Origin: Draconibacterium sediminis
GTDB lineage: Bacteria > Bacteroidota > Bacteroidia > Bacteroidales > Prolixibacteraceae
Length of the DNA: 64,000 bases
Direction: 5' to 3'
NCBI RefSeq assembly: GCF_000949475.1
Contig: NZ_JRHC01000001.1
Location: 620,001 to 684,000, forward strand
Of the stretch, positions 25,577 to 34,161 are shown in pieces. The notes under the pieces are model-generated. The model worked only from the letters and a program-made list of their open reading frames with translations. It was not told the DNA's origin and did not search any database. Made by a program: the position numbers and the translations under genes. Numbering within the stretch: the first letter of the stretch is position 1; each line of letters begins with the position of its first letter.

Positions 25577-25825
25577 TTACTTTTTCGTTTTTTTCGATTT
25601 ATTATCCGGTTTCAACAGGTTTTTTACACCATAAATAATCGATGCAATTACACCAAATAGTACCAGTGCAAGTGTAAAACCTTTAAATTCGTTATCCATC
25701 CATTGGTCGATTTTATAGCCCAGAAAAGTAAAACCTCCGATAATGGCCATCATTTCGAACCCCAGGCTGGAGTAACGAATAAACGAATTAGTTTTTTTCG
25801 TTGTATAAGGTTTTTTCCTTTGCAT
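25577..25825 (-). CDS. AtpZ/AtpI family protein
   Basis: The start is set at the ATG giving MQRKKPYTTKK (82 residues); a longer frame would lie wholly inside the bactofilin gene in another frame. Two membrane helices, the first with GFEMMAIIGGFTFLGYKIDQWMD, typical of the AtpZ family (putative F0F1-ATPase subunit), then a Lys-rich tail. It overlaps the 3' end of the bactofilin gene by 38 bp, indicating translational coupling. Proposed role: assembly or divalent-ion transport with AtpI. Confidence 0.8.
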   Translation of the reverse strand: MQRKKPYTTKKTNSFIRYSSLGFEMMAIIGGFTFLGYKIDQWMDNEFKGFTLALVLFGVIASIIYGVKNLLKPDNKSKKTKK

Positions 25826-26201
25826 CTTCTTTTGCAGGGGCACTGGCTGCTCCCATGGCGCAGGTTCCAGTAAAAGTTGCACCGGGTTCAACGGCCAGTT
25901 TTCCGGCCACAATATCGCCTTCAATTTTTGCCGAGGCTTTCATGTTCAAAAGCTCATCAACATAAACTTTACCTTTTATAAAACCGGCAATCTCAACGTT
26001 ATTGCATTTTACCTTGCCATCGATTTTGCCTTTTGGGCCGATAACAACCCGGCCTTTTGCTTCCAGGTTTCCAACCAGTTGTCCATCAATGCGAATATCG
26101 CTACTTGCCGAAATATCGCCTTTAATGAGTGTACCTTCGCCTAAAATGTTAATCGCCTGATCGGGGGTTTCGCCAAACGTTCTTGTGTTTTGTTTTGCCA
26201 T
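25788..26201 (-). CDS. Bactofilin (polymer-forming cytoskeletal protein)
   Basis: 137 residues with a central right-handed beta-helix of short repeats about residues 18-118 (NILGEGTLIKGDISASSDIR, IDGQLVGNLEAKGRVVIG, GKIDGKVKCNNVEIAGFIKG, GDIVAGKLAVEPGATFTG). The N- and C-terminal tails are flexible. Bactofilins self-assemble into filaments used for cell shape and membrane-associated scaffolds. Here it is the first gene of the atpZ-atpI-atpB cluster and overlaps atpZ, so a functional link with ATP synthase assembly or membrane location is possible but unproven. Confidence 0.88.
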   Translation of the reverse strand: MAKQNTRTFGETPDQAINILGEGTLIKGDISASSDIRIDGQLVGNLEAKGRVVIGPKGKIDGKVKCNNVEIAGFIKGKVYVDELLNMKASAKIEGDIVAGKLAVEPGATFTGTCAMGAASAPAKEDAKEKTLYNEKN

Positions 26202-26331
26202 GGTTTAAATCTTCTTAACTGTCCTTATTAATTGGGTGCCTGAATATACAATAAAATGCATCTTCAGCAAAAAAATATTCATTTTGAGTCCCACAAACAG
26301 AACGGCAAAATTTAACTTCTATTGTTAGCTT

Positions 26332-27330
26332 CTATTCCGAATCGTACGCCCATTTTAGATAGGTGCTTCCCCATGTAAATCCGGCACCAAACGCGGCGAG
26401 AATAATGTTGTCGCCTTTTTTTAGTTGTTTTTCGTAATCCCACAAACAAAGCGGAATGGTAGCTGCTGTGGTATTTCCGTATTTGCGGATATTGATCATT
26501 ACCTGCTTTTTGCTAATCCCCATTCGGCGGGCGGTAGCCTCAATAATGCGCATGTTTGCCTGGTGTGGAACAAGCCACGCAACATCTTCAGAGCTGATGT
26601 TGTGTTTTTCCATAATTTCAGCAGCAACATCGGCCATGCTCGATACCGCAGCTTTAAAAACAGCTTGTCCTTCCTGGTATAAATAGTGTTCTTTATTTTT
26701 TACAGTTTCTTCGGAGGCCGGTTTTAACGATCCGCCTGCTTTGATATGCAGGTGATGACGTCCTAAACCATCAACACGGTTAATGTAGTCGATAACACCA
26801 ACATCTTCGGTGCTTGGTTCAACCAAAACGGCTGCAGCGCCATCGCCAAAAAGCGGGCAGGTGGTGCGATCTTCGTAGTTAATAATCGACGACATTTTTT
26901 CGGCGGCAACTATAACTACCTTTTTGTAGCGCCCCGATTCGATAAATTGTGTTGCAGTTGACAGAGAAAAAATAAATCCTGAGCAAGCAGCATTCAAGTC
27001 GAAACTCCAGGCGTTATGAATATTTGTTTTGTGAGCAATAATATTGGCTGTTGCCGGAAGGTTCATGTCGGGCGTGATGGTTGCGCAAATCAACATGTCG
27101 ACTTCTTCGGGCGATGTGCCGGTTTTTTCCAGCAAATTCTCCACTGCACGAGCCCCCATGTCGCTGGTTGCTTTTCCTTCTTCCTTTAAAATCCTTCGCT
27201 CCTTAATCCCGATTCGTTGCATGATCCACTCGTCCGAGGTATCAACCATCTTGCTGATTTCCTCGTTTGTTAACCGGTATTCCGGGAGGTAGGCTCCAAC
27301 TCCTGTAATTGCTGCCCTTATGTTAGCCAT
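26332..27330 (-). CDS. fabH: 3-oxoacyl-ACP synthase III
   Basis: 332 residues. The catalytic triad is visible: C116 in NAACSGF, His in VPHQANMRI, and Asn in KYGNTTAA. It starts fatty-acid synthesis by condensing acetyl- or branched acyl-CoA with malonyl-ACP. Upstream on the same strand are rpmF and yceD, the conserved yceD-rpmF-fabH neighbourhood; plsX, often between rpmF and fabH in other phyla, is absent. A hairpin with T-run at 27533-27570 separates it from rpmF, so it may be partly independent. Confidence 0.93.
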   Translation of the reverse strand: MANIRAAITGVGAYLPEYRLTNEEISKMVDTSDEWIMQRIGIKERRILKEEGKATSDMGARAVENLLEKTGTSPEEVDMLICATITPDMNLPATANIIAHKTNIHNAWSFDLNAACSGFIFSLSTATQFIESGRYKKVVIVAAEKMSSIINYEDRTTCPLFGDGAAAVLVEPSTEDVGVIDYINRVDGLGRHHLHIKAGGSLKPASEETVKNKEHYLYQEGQAVFKAAVSSMADVAAEIMEKHNISSEDVAWLVPHQANMRIIEATARRMGISKKQVMINIRKYGNTTAATIPLCLWDYEKQLKKGDNIILAAFGAGFTWGSTYLKWAYDSE

Positions 27331-27532
27331 TATTCAAATACTAATTTTTGTTTACTGAAAATAAAATTCTGGTCTTTTTTTACCGGGGATAAATGTAGAG
27401 CGATTTACAGGAGACAGCAAAGAAATGCCAACAGATGTGGTGTGCAGAGGTGAAAAAATGTTCTTTATGGCTGAACAATTTATAACATTGTTCGAAAAAT
27501 CAGAAAATAGGAAATGCGATCAGGGGGGCACA

Positions 27533-27570
27533 AAAAATCCATCTTCGGAACTTACCAAAGATGGATTTTT
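27533..27570. terminator. Hairpin terminator/attenuator between rpmF and fabH
   Basis: Exact arms AAAAATCCATCTT (27533-27545) and AAGATGGATTTTT (27558-27570). On the minus strand it follows rpmF by about 37 bp and ends in a U-run. Confidence 0.8.
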
Positions 27571-27606
27571 GTTAGTTAAATCCGGAACTTCCGGATGCTT
27601 ATTTAA

Positions 27607-27792
27607 CTATAATGCAATTTCTTTTTCAATTACTTGTTTACCTCTGTAGTAACCACATTCAGGACATACTGTGTGGTATTTAACAGTTGTTCCACAGTTT
27701 GAGCAAGTAGCCAGAGTAGGGGCAACTGCTTTGTAATGGGTACGTCTTTTATCCCTTCTAGCTTTCGATGTTTTATGCTTTGGATGTGCCAT
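27607..27792 (-). CDS. rpmF: 50S ribosomal protein L32
   Basis: 61 residues. Basic N-terminus with HPKHKTSKARRDKRRTHYK, then a zinc ribbon with all four cysteines (C30, C33, C43, C46), so this is the zinc-containing C+ form. Twelve bp after the yceD-like gene, the classical arrangement. Confidence 0.95.
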   Translation of the reverse strand: MAHPKHKTSKARRDKRRTHYKAVAPTLATCSNCGTTVKYHTVCPECGYYRGKQVIEKEIAL

Positions 27793-27804
27793 TGTTATGT
27801 ATTT

Positions 27805-28347
27805 TTAATTATTATTCTTTAAGTTTTTTAATGCAGCCCAGCGCGGATCAATTTCTTCTTCTTCATCATCCTCCGCATCGAACTGTGTAATATTATTTAA
27901 TCTGTCAATCATTTCCTGGTTACAGCCGTTTTCTCCGCTTTCATCCGGATGAACATGCCGCAACGGAATACTCAGTGTAACGTATTCGTAAATGATTTGA
28001 GCCAGGTTGATGGCGTGTTCTTCGGGTAAAACCCAGATAACATTGTCGCCGTCTTCAAACTCATCTTCTTCACCAAATTTTACAAATAATTCGGTTTCTA
28101 AAGACACGTCTTGCTGATAACTGTCGAGGCAGCGGTCGCATACAAGCTCCAACCATCCTTCAAGTGCAAAACTTAGTTTCAGAAATGCACTTCGTTTTTC
28201 AAGTTCAACTTTTACGCTAATTTCCCCGTTGTCAACCAGACTCTCCTCAAAATGTACAAAGAACTTATCGTTCACCTCAAATTGGTAATCGTGCAGGCCT
28301 TCTTTAAGGCCTTTAAACTCAATATTATATTTGCTCTTCCAGCTCAC
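27805..28347 (-). CDS. DUF177 (YceD) family protein
   Basis: 180 residues. The family motif is LELVCDRCLDSYQQDVSLETELFVKF, with two cysteines in CDRC, followed by an acidic region and the C-terminal EEEIDPRWAALKNLKN, which matches the DPRWAAL ending of YceD proteins. YceD homologues are linked to 23S rRNA accumulation in plants and bacteria. First gene of yceD-rpmF(-fabH); a TACTTTTG box lies 20 bp upstream. Confidence 0.88.
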   Translation of the reverse strand: MSWKSKYNIEFKGLKEGLHDYQFEVNDKFFVHFEESLVDNGEISVKVELEKRSAFLKLSFALEGWLELVCDRCLDSYQQDVSLETELFVKFGEEDEFEDGDNVIWVLPEEHAINLAQIIYEYVTLSIPLRHVHPDESGENGCNQEMIDRLNNITQFDAEDDEEEEIDPRWAALKNLKNNN

Positions 28348-28366
28348 GATTCCAAAAAAGTGGATG

Positions 28367-28374
28367 CAAAAGTA
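28367..28374 (-). promoter_or_regulatory. Candidate -7 box (TACTTTTG) of yceD-rpmF
   Basis: Exact TAnnTTTG octamer on the minus strand, 19 bases before the start codon; predicts a leader of about 15 nt. No clear -33 element. Confidence 0.45.
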
Positions 28375-28515
28375 TAAATTTTTTATTAACAGTTAAAGAA
28401 AACCTTGAAATATTTCAAAATTCTTTCCAAATCAAAACAGTTAAACCTGAGCCGTTTGCATTAGTGCTAAGTTCGGCGATCGAACACAATAGAATTGCTC
28501 GTTATTGTTTTGATT

Positions 28516-29697
28516 TTATTTGTACAGAACAATTCGGAATGTGGTTCCTTTTCCCATTTCTGACGATTTGATGAAAATTTTGCCTTTGTGGTATATTTCA
28601 ACAATTCGTTTTGCCAGGGAAAGGCCTAAACCCCAGCCGCGTTTTTTGGTTGAAAAGCCGGGATGGAAAATCGATTTCTGATGATTTTTAGAAATACCGC
28701 AGCCGGTGTCGGTAAGGTCAATATTTACCTGCTTTTCTTTTTCTTTTACCTGAATGGTTATGGTGCCGTGATTGCTCATTGCATCGATGGCATTTTTGCA
28801 TAAATTCTCAATAACCCACGAGAACAGAGCCGCATTCAATGGGGTTTCAATATAAGCGTTGGTGTCGTAATTCAGCTCAAATTTCACCTTATCCGACGAA
28901 CGTCGTTTCAGGTACGAAACGGCCGAATTTAGTACTTCGATGAGGTTAACGCGCAGCAATTCCGGTTTTGATCCGATCTTGGAAAAACGTTCGGTAATAC
29001 GTTCCAGGCGCGAAGTATCCTGCTCCAGCTCTTTAATCAGATTGGGATCAACATCTTTCAGTTTTAGCAGTTCAATCCATGCCATTAACGACGATATAGG
29101 AGTGCCCAGCTGGTGCGCTGTTTCTTTCGACATGCCCACCCACACCTGGTTTTGCTCGGCACGGTTGGTAGCCACAAATGCAAAATAGGCAACCAGAATA
29201 AATATCATTATAACCGCCAGCTGTATAACCGGATACAACTGCAGGTTTCGCAGAATTGTTGATTCGCGGTAGTACAACATCAGTTTATAATCGTCGCCTA
29301 AATCGATTGGGATTGGCGCTGCATAATCCTGCATTTTTTTTAGTTCGCGTTGCAGCACTTCTTCTTTTCGGTCTTCGCGGTAGGCAATATTTCGGTCGGT
29401 GTTAAAAGTCCCGTCAGGGTTTAATATCAGGATGGGAATAGTTGTGTTTTTCTCGCTAACCGTACCCAGAAACTGGAGATAACGCGTTTGGAGCTGAGCC
29501 ATTTCGGGCGTGGTGATTTCGATGGTAGCATTATTGATTCCCTTTATCGCATCGGCCCAGATTTCAACCTTGTTGCGTTCTTCGTTGGCCATTTTTTTGG
29601 TTAGCCAGTTGGTGTATAGCATTGATGCTACTCCGATAAGAACAGCAAAGATGAGCAGTAAAATTTTTCCCCGTCGTCGTTTAAGATAAATGTCCAA
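28516..29697 (-). CDS. Membrane sensor histidine kinase (PorY candidate)
   Basis: 393 residues. Membrane helices at about 10-29 and 155-177 bracket a periplasmic sensor of about 125 residues. The phospho-acceptor is H195 in KETAHQLGTPISSL. The ATPase domain has the N box ENLCKNAIDAM, G1 DTGCGISK, the F-type STKKRGWGLGLSLAKRIVE, and G2. There is no HAMP and no receiver, and no response-regulator gene is adjacent. The H-box form AHQLGTP and the length resemble PorY, the partner of PorX, which is encoded at the left end of this window. The pairing is a hypothesis. Confidence 0.8.
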   Translation of the reverse strand: MDIYLKRRRGKILLLIFAVLIGVASMLYTNWLTKKMANEERNKVEIWADAIKGINNATIEITTPEMAQLQTRYLQFLGTVSEKNTTIPILILNPDGTFNTDRNIAYREDRKEEVLQRELKKMQDYAAPIPIDLGDDYKLMLYYRESTILRNLQLYPVIQLAVIMIFILVAYFAFVATNRAEQNQVWVGMSKETAHQLGTPISSLMAWIELLKLKDVDPNLIKELEQDTSRLERITERFSKIGSKPELLRVNLIEVLNSAVSYLKRRSSDKVKFELNYDTNAYIETPLNAALFSWVIENLCKNAIDAMSNHGTITIQVKEKEKQVNIDLTDTGCGISKNHQKSIFHPGFSTKKRGWGLGLSLAKRIVEIYHKGKIFIKSSEMGKGTTFRIVLYK

Positions 29698-29816
29698 TGC
29701 AAATGGTTTTTAAGTACATTCTTCAGAACGACTTAAAGATAAAAATATTATACCGATAAACGGATTGCCGAAATAAAGGGGCAATCGAAATTTTGAATAT
29801 TATTGTGACCGGCTAT

Positions 29817-31736
29817 TTAAACGATTTTTGTTTTACCAACTAATTGTTTTGCAGTAATAACAATACCTTGAGTATCGATACCGCATTCCCGGTAAAGTTC
29901 CTCGGGAGTTCCGTGTTCGATAAACTGATCAGGAATTCCCAGTATTTTTATTTTATTGGTGAAACCGTTTTCGGCCATAAATTCAAGAATCGCACTTCCA
30001 AATCCGCCCTGAATGCTGCCGTCTTCGATGGTTACAATCTGATCGAAATTCTCCATGATTTCTGTAAGCATCTCAGTATCGAGCGGTTTTACAAAACGCA
30101 TATCGTAGTGTGCAGCCGAAATATCGTTGCTGGCCAGTAATTTTACTGCCCGTTGTGCAAAGATTCCGGTTTTTCCTATCGACAATAAAGCAATGTCGCT
30201 GCCATCATTTAATTTCCGGCCTTTACCAATTTCAATTTTTTCAAATTCCTTTTGCCAGTCGGTAGTTATGCCACAACCACGTGGGTAACGTATTGAAAAT
30301 GGCTGGTTAATCTCATCCAACTGCGCAGTGTACATCAGGTTGCGCAGTTCAATTTCGTCCATTGGTGCCGATACAATCATATTCGGGACCGAACGCATAT
30401 AAGCAATATCAAAAACGCCATGGTGTGTAGGCCCGTCTTCACCTACCAGTCCTCCGCGGTCGAGACAGAAAATTACGGGTAATTTCTGAATGGCCACATC
30501 GTGTATCACCTGGTCGTAGGCGCGTTGCATAAACGTTGAGTAGATATTACAGAACGGAACCATACCTTGCGCGGCAAGCCCTGCCGAAAAAGTTACGGCG
30601 TGTTGTTCGGCAATTCCCACATCAAAAGCACGACCCGGCATTTGTTCTATCATTTTATTCATAGAGCAACCGGTAGGCATGGCAGGAGTTATCCCCACAA
30701 TTTTCTCGTTTTTCTCTGCCAGCTCAACCAAAGTGTCTCCAAATACATTTTGGAATTTTGGTGCTTGATCAATTTTGCAATCGCACTTGTATATTTCGCC
30801 GGTTTCCTTATCGAAAATACCCGGCGCGTGCCATTTGGTTTGATGAATCTCGGCCTGTTTAAAACCTTTACCTTTTTGGGTGATTACATGCAAGAGTTTT
30901 GGCCCCGGAATATCTTTCAGGTCGTTTAATGCATTGGTTAAATACCGCACATCGTGTCCGTCAATCGGGCCGAAATACCTGAAGTTGAAAGCTTCGAAAA
31001 GATTGTTCTCTTTAAGGATCATGTTTTTCAGCGCATGCTGGTTTTTCTGGATAAACTTACGTGCTTTCTTTCCAAAACCATCCAGTTTTCCCAGTCCTTC
31101 CCAAACATCGTGTTTCATCCGGTTGTAGGTGTCGGACTTCGAAATGTTGAGCAGGTATTTATTTAATCCACCAACACTTGGGTCGATGGCCATATTATTG
31201 TCGTTAAGAATAACCAGGATATCGGCATTTTCGCCTCCTGCGTTATTTAATGCTTCAAAAGCCATTCCTCCGGTCATGGCGCCATCGCCAATAACAGCAA
31301 CTACTTTGCGCTCTTTTTCACCTTTAATTCTGGAGGCAATGGCCATTCCTAATGCAGCTGAAATAGATGTTGACGAGTGACCAACACCAAAAGCATCGTA
31401 TTCGCTTTCGCTACGTTTTGGGAATCCGCTAAGTCCTTTGTATTTCCGGTTGGTATCGAATTGGTCTCTTCGTCCGGTAAGTATTTTGTGTCCGTAAGCC
31501 TGATGGCCTACATCCCACACCAACTGATCGTAAGGCGTATTGTATACGTAATGCAGGGCAACAGTGAGCTCAATAACGCCCAGACTGGCTCCGAAGTGCC
31601 CCGGATTGGTTGAAACCACATCGATAATATAATCGCGCAACTCCTGACAAACGTCTTCGAGTTGGTCAACCGGTATTTTTTTTAGATCGTCGGGATTGTT
31701 TATTGATTCAAGCAGCTTCCCCTTCGCGTCTTCCAT
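29817..31736 (-). CDS. dxs: 1-deoxy-D-xylulose-5-phosphate synthase
   Basis: 639 residues, full length. First enzyme of the MEP pathway: pyruvate plus glyceraldehyde-3-phosphate gives DXP, using thiamine diphosphate. Visible are [21 protein letters not shown], the ThDP motif [18 protein letters not shown] ending NDNNMAI, GPIDGHD, the second-domain [16 protein letters not shown], and [15 protein letters not shown]. With ispD (13.0 kb) it shows that the organism uses the MEP route. It stands between coaX and the kinase gene on the same strand, with gaps of about 100 bp. Confidence 0.96.
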   Translation of the reverse strand: MEDAKGKLLESINNPDDLKKIPVDQLEDVCQELRDYIIDVVSTNPGHFGASLGVIELTVALHYVYNTPYDQLVWDVGHQAYGHKILTGRRDQFDTNRKYKGLSGFPKRSESEYDAFGVGHSSTSISAALGMAIASRIKGEKERKVVAVIGDGAMTGGMAFEALNNAGGENADILVILNDNNMAIDPSVGGLNKYLLNISKSDTYNRMKHDVWEGLGKLDGFGKKARKFIQKNQHALKNMILKENNLFEAFNFRYFGPIDGHDVRYLTNALNDLKDIPGPKLLHVITQKGKGFKQAEIHQTKWHAPGIFDKETGEIYKCDCKIDQAPKFQNVFGDTLVELAEKNEKIVGITPAMPTGCSMNKMIEQMPGRAFDVGIAEQHAVTFSAGLAAQGMVPFCNIYSTFMQRAYDQVIHDVAIQKLPVIFCLDRGGLVGEDGPTHHGVFDIAYMRSVPNMIVSAPMDEIELRNLMYTAQLDEINQPFSIRYPRGCGITTDWQKEFEKIEIGKGRKLNDGSDIALLSIGKTGIFAQRAVKLLASNDISAAHYDMRFVKPLDTEMLTEIMENFDQIVTIEDGSIQGGFGSAILEFMAENGFTNKIKILGIPDQFIEHGTPEELYRECGIDTQGIVITAKQLVGKTKIV

Positions 31737-31835
31737 TTTTCCAAAAATTACTGAAACAATAACAACTGTTCTGCTACAGTTTGTTCACTGCAAAAGAAAT
31801 AAAATTACTTGTAAAAAAGTATGAGATCACTGATG

Positions 31836-32600
31836 TTATATAAATGAATTGATTTGAGCCAGCCCTTCGAGCGTTAGCATGGGCTCGCAGAATTTAATAT
31901 TTTTGGTTAACGGAGCGATTACCGCACTAAGTCCTCCGGTAGCTACAACATTAAGCGATTCGCCTACTTCTTTTTCGGTACGTTCTATCATAGAATCAAC
32001 CAATCCGGTGTAACCGAAAATTATCCCCGACTGAATAGCATGAATGGTGTTTTCGCCCAAAACGGATGGCGGAGGCGCAATATGAATTTGCGGTAATTGT
32101 GCAGTTTTCCCGGCAAGAGCGCCAACGGCGGTGCGTAACCCGGGCGCTATGGCAACGCCTAAAATTGCTGAATTTTTACCAATGGTGGTGAACGTTAAAG
32201 CAGTCCCAAAATCGATTACCATGGTGTTGTTGCCATATTTTTGATAGGCAGCCGTGGCATTGGCAACCAGATCGGATCCAATTTGGTATGGGTTGAGCAC
32301 TTTTATGGGTAAGCGATCATAAATATCAGGATTAAGATGGTTAATAACAGCATTGCTGAATAATCCGGATAACATTTCGCGAAACGGATGAACAAGCGAA
32401 GGCACCACACTGCTTAAGATTATCCGTGATATTTCGGTGCGGCAGATCTTTCCTGCAGTTAACAGTGAGCGGAAAATAACCTCATATTCGTCGGCTGTTT
32501 TCAGTTGATCGGTTTGAATGCGCCAGTGGTTTAGCCATTCTTTATCTTTGTATATTCCAAAAACAATGTTTGTGTTTCCTATGTCGATTGCCAGTAACAT
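31836..32600 (-). CDS. coaX: Type III pantothenate kinase
   Basis: 254 residues, ASKHA-fold kinase of coenzyme A synthesis. The phosphate-binding motif LLAIDIGNTNIVFGIY is at the N-terminus. The ATP-site strand VIDFGTALTFTTIG and the pantothenate-side APGLRTAVGALAGKTAQLP follow; ATGGLSAVIAP is near the C-terminus. This type is feedback-insensitive and requires a monovalent cation. Divergent from the membrane-tailed response regulator. Confidence 0.94.
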   Translation of the reverse strand: MLLAIDIGNTNIVFGIYKDKEWLNHWRIQTDQLKTADEYEVIFRSLLTAGKICRTEISRIILSSVVPSLVHPFREMLSGLFSNAVINHLNPDIYDRLPIKVLNPYQIGSDLVANATAAYQKYGNNTMVIDFGTALTFTTIGKNSAILGVAIAPGLRTAVGALAGKTAQLPQIHIAPPPSVLGENTIHAIQSGIIFGYTGLVDSMIERTEKEVGESLNVVATGGLSAVIAPLTKNIKFCEPMLTLEGLAQINSFI

Positions 32601-32619
32601 AATTCGTGTATTAATTTTT

Positions 32620-32627
32620 CAAAAGTA
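32620..32627 (-). promoter_or_regulatory. Candidate -7 box (TACTTTTG) of coaX
   Basis: Exact TAnnTTTG octamer on the minus strand, 19 bases before the start codon, the same spacing as at yceD. Confidence 0.45.
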
Positions 32628-32742
32628 CCTTTTTCTGCTGTCAGTTGCGAATGATTAAGGGTTTTTTGAGCATTTCGGTCCTGTTGTTTTCTAAATAAAT
32701 TAATGTTATTTTTAGTGCAGCACTAACACTATTTCTAAAATT

Positions 32743-33237
32743 ATGCAAGAGACAAAAAATCCTTTAATTTTTCTGATCGAAGACAGTACCGTTTACAAAG
32801 ATCTTATTGTCGGTTATTTGCAATCGAACAAGTTTTCGAATCTGAAAGTTTTTAAAAACGGAGATGAATGTCTCAAACAAATACATTTAAAGCCGGATAT
32901 TATAATTTTAGATTATTCAACCGAAGGTACAAGTGGTTTGGAATTTATGCTTCAGGTAGAGCGCGAATACAGCCATATTGATTTTATCTTTCTGAGTGCG
33001 CAAAGTAAAGTGGATACTGCCGTTAAAATTATGAAGTTGGGTGCGGCCGACTACATCATTAAAAACGATCAGGCGCCCCAAAAACTGGTTGAGTCGATAG
33101 AGCGACTTAAAGACTCGACAAAACAGGAGAAAAAAAGGTTCAGTTTCAAACTGGGAGTGCTTGTTTTCTTTATTGCATTGTTCCTTATTATAATGATCAT
33201 CACCTTTGTATCAGTCTTTTTCGATGTGGGTTTGTGA
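32743..33237 (+). CDS. CheY-like receiver protein with C-terminal membrane helix
   Basis: 164 residues. The receiver domain is complete: E13/D14, phospho-acceptor D57 in IIILDYST, S85 in FIFLSAQS, and K107 in ADYIIKND. It is followed by a basic stretch (STKQEKKRFSFK) and one strongly hydrophobic helix of about 25 residues up to the C-terminus. There is no DNA-binding or enzymatic output. Anchoring a lone receiver at the membrane is unusual and suggests that it acts as a membrane-local phospho-switch or phosphate sink. The basic residues before the helix would place the receiver in the cytoplasm. No kinase is adjacent. Confidence 0.85.
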   Translation: MQETKNPLIFLIEDSTVYKDLIVGYLQSNKFSNLKVFKNGDECLKQIHLKPDIIILDYSTEGTSGLEFMLQVEREYSHIDFIFLSAQSKVDTAVKIMKLGAADYIIKNDQAPQKLVESIERLKDSTKQEKKRFSFKLGVLVFFIALFLIIMIITFVSVFFDVGL

Positions 33238-33244
33238 TGAATAA

Positions 33245-34080
33245 ACGAATTTAGATTTTACCCCCTCATTTATTCCATTACTCGTTCACGTTAATGCGAA
33301 ATTGCTCTATTGTGAAATTGTAAAACTGAAAACTGCGACTGTATTAAACACAAAGACTCAAAGACACTAAGAACTGAACCACATTAGGTACATAGGACAC
33401 AATAGATTTGTTTACTACTGCTTAATTGTTCTATTGATAAATTGCTAAACTGTTCACTGCGACTGGCAACTGAAAACTTTCCTCCCACTTCTGAAATCAA
33501 CAATCGTTAATCATCATTCGAAATTCATCATTCAATTGCTCTTCATTCACTCAATAACTCATTCGCGATACAGCTAAATTATCCTATTGTCGAATTGTAG
33601 AACTGAAAACTGCGACTGTATTAAACACAAAGACTCAAAGACACTAAGAACTGAACCACATTAGGTACATAGGACACAATAGATTTGTTTATTACTGCTA
33701 AATTGTTCTATTGATAAACTGTTTACTGCGACTGAAAACTGTAAACTTTCTTCGCCTTTCTGAAATCAACAATCGTTAATCTTCATTCGAAATTCAAAGT
33801 TCTGCATTTATTACTCATTCACTCAATAACTCATTCGCGATCTACTGTTAGATTGTTCTATTGTGAATTTGCAAAACTGTTAACTGCGACTGAAAACTGT
33901 ATACTTTTCTGGTTCTGCAATCTAAAATCGTTAATCATAATTCGAAATTCAAAGTTCTGCATTTATTACTCATTCACTCAATTACTCATTCGCGATCTAC
34001 TGCTAAATTGTTCTATTGTGAAATTGCAAAACTGTCAACTGCAACTGCCAACTGAAAGCTTTCCTCTTTTTTTTATGTGT
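33245..34080. repeat. Long intergenic boilerplate repeat tract with about 277-bp period
   Basis: No credible gene in 920 bp. Ordered phrases recur: 'attgttctattgtgaaattg', 'aactgcgactg', 'cacaaagactcaaagacac', 'aatcgttaatcatcattcg' and 'cattcactcaataactcatt'. A block of about 85 bp beginning near 33328 recurs, essentially identical, near 33605 (277 bp later). Shorter partial copies follow at about 33840 and 34010. The same phrases occur at 2.3, 56.3 and, inverted, 60.5-61.0 kb. Confidence 0.75.
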
Positions 34081-34161
34081 TATGTCAGCTCTACGGGATT
34101 GAGGTGATGAACATATTTCGAAAAATGTTACCTTTCACGCTTCATCTAAATTTATTGAAAA

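Noticed and set aside
27425-27649. 74-residue plus-strand frame between fabH and rpmF
   Set aside because: Crosses the terminator hairpin and the rpmF 3' end; composition is not protein-like.
33245-34080. CRISPR array or tandem coding repeats in the phrase tract
   Set aside because: The period is about 277 bp with imperfect copies, and no frame is kept open through the repeats.
33853-34107. 84-residue frame in the repeat tract
   Set aside because: Encoded by repeat phrases; low complexity and no start context.
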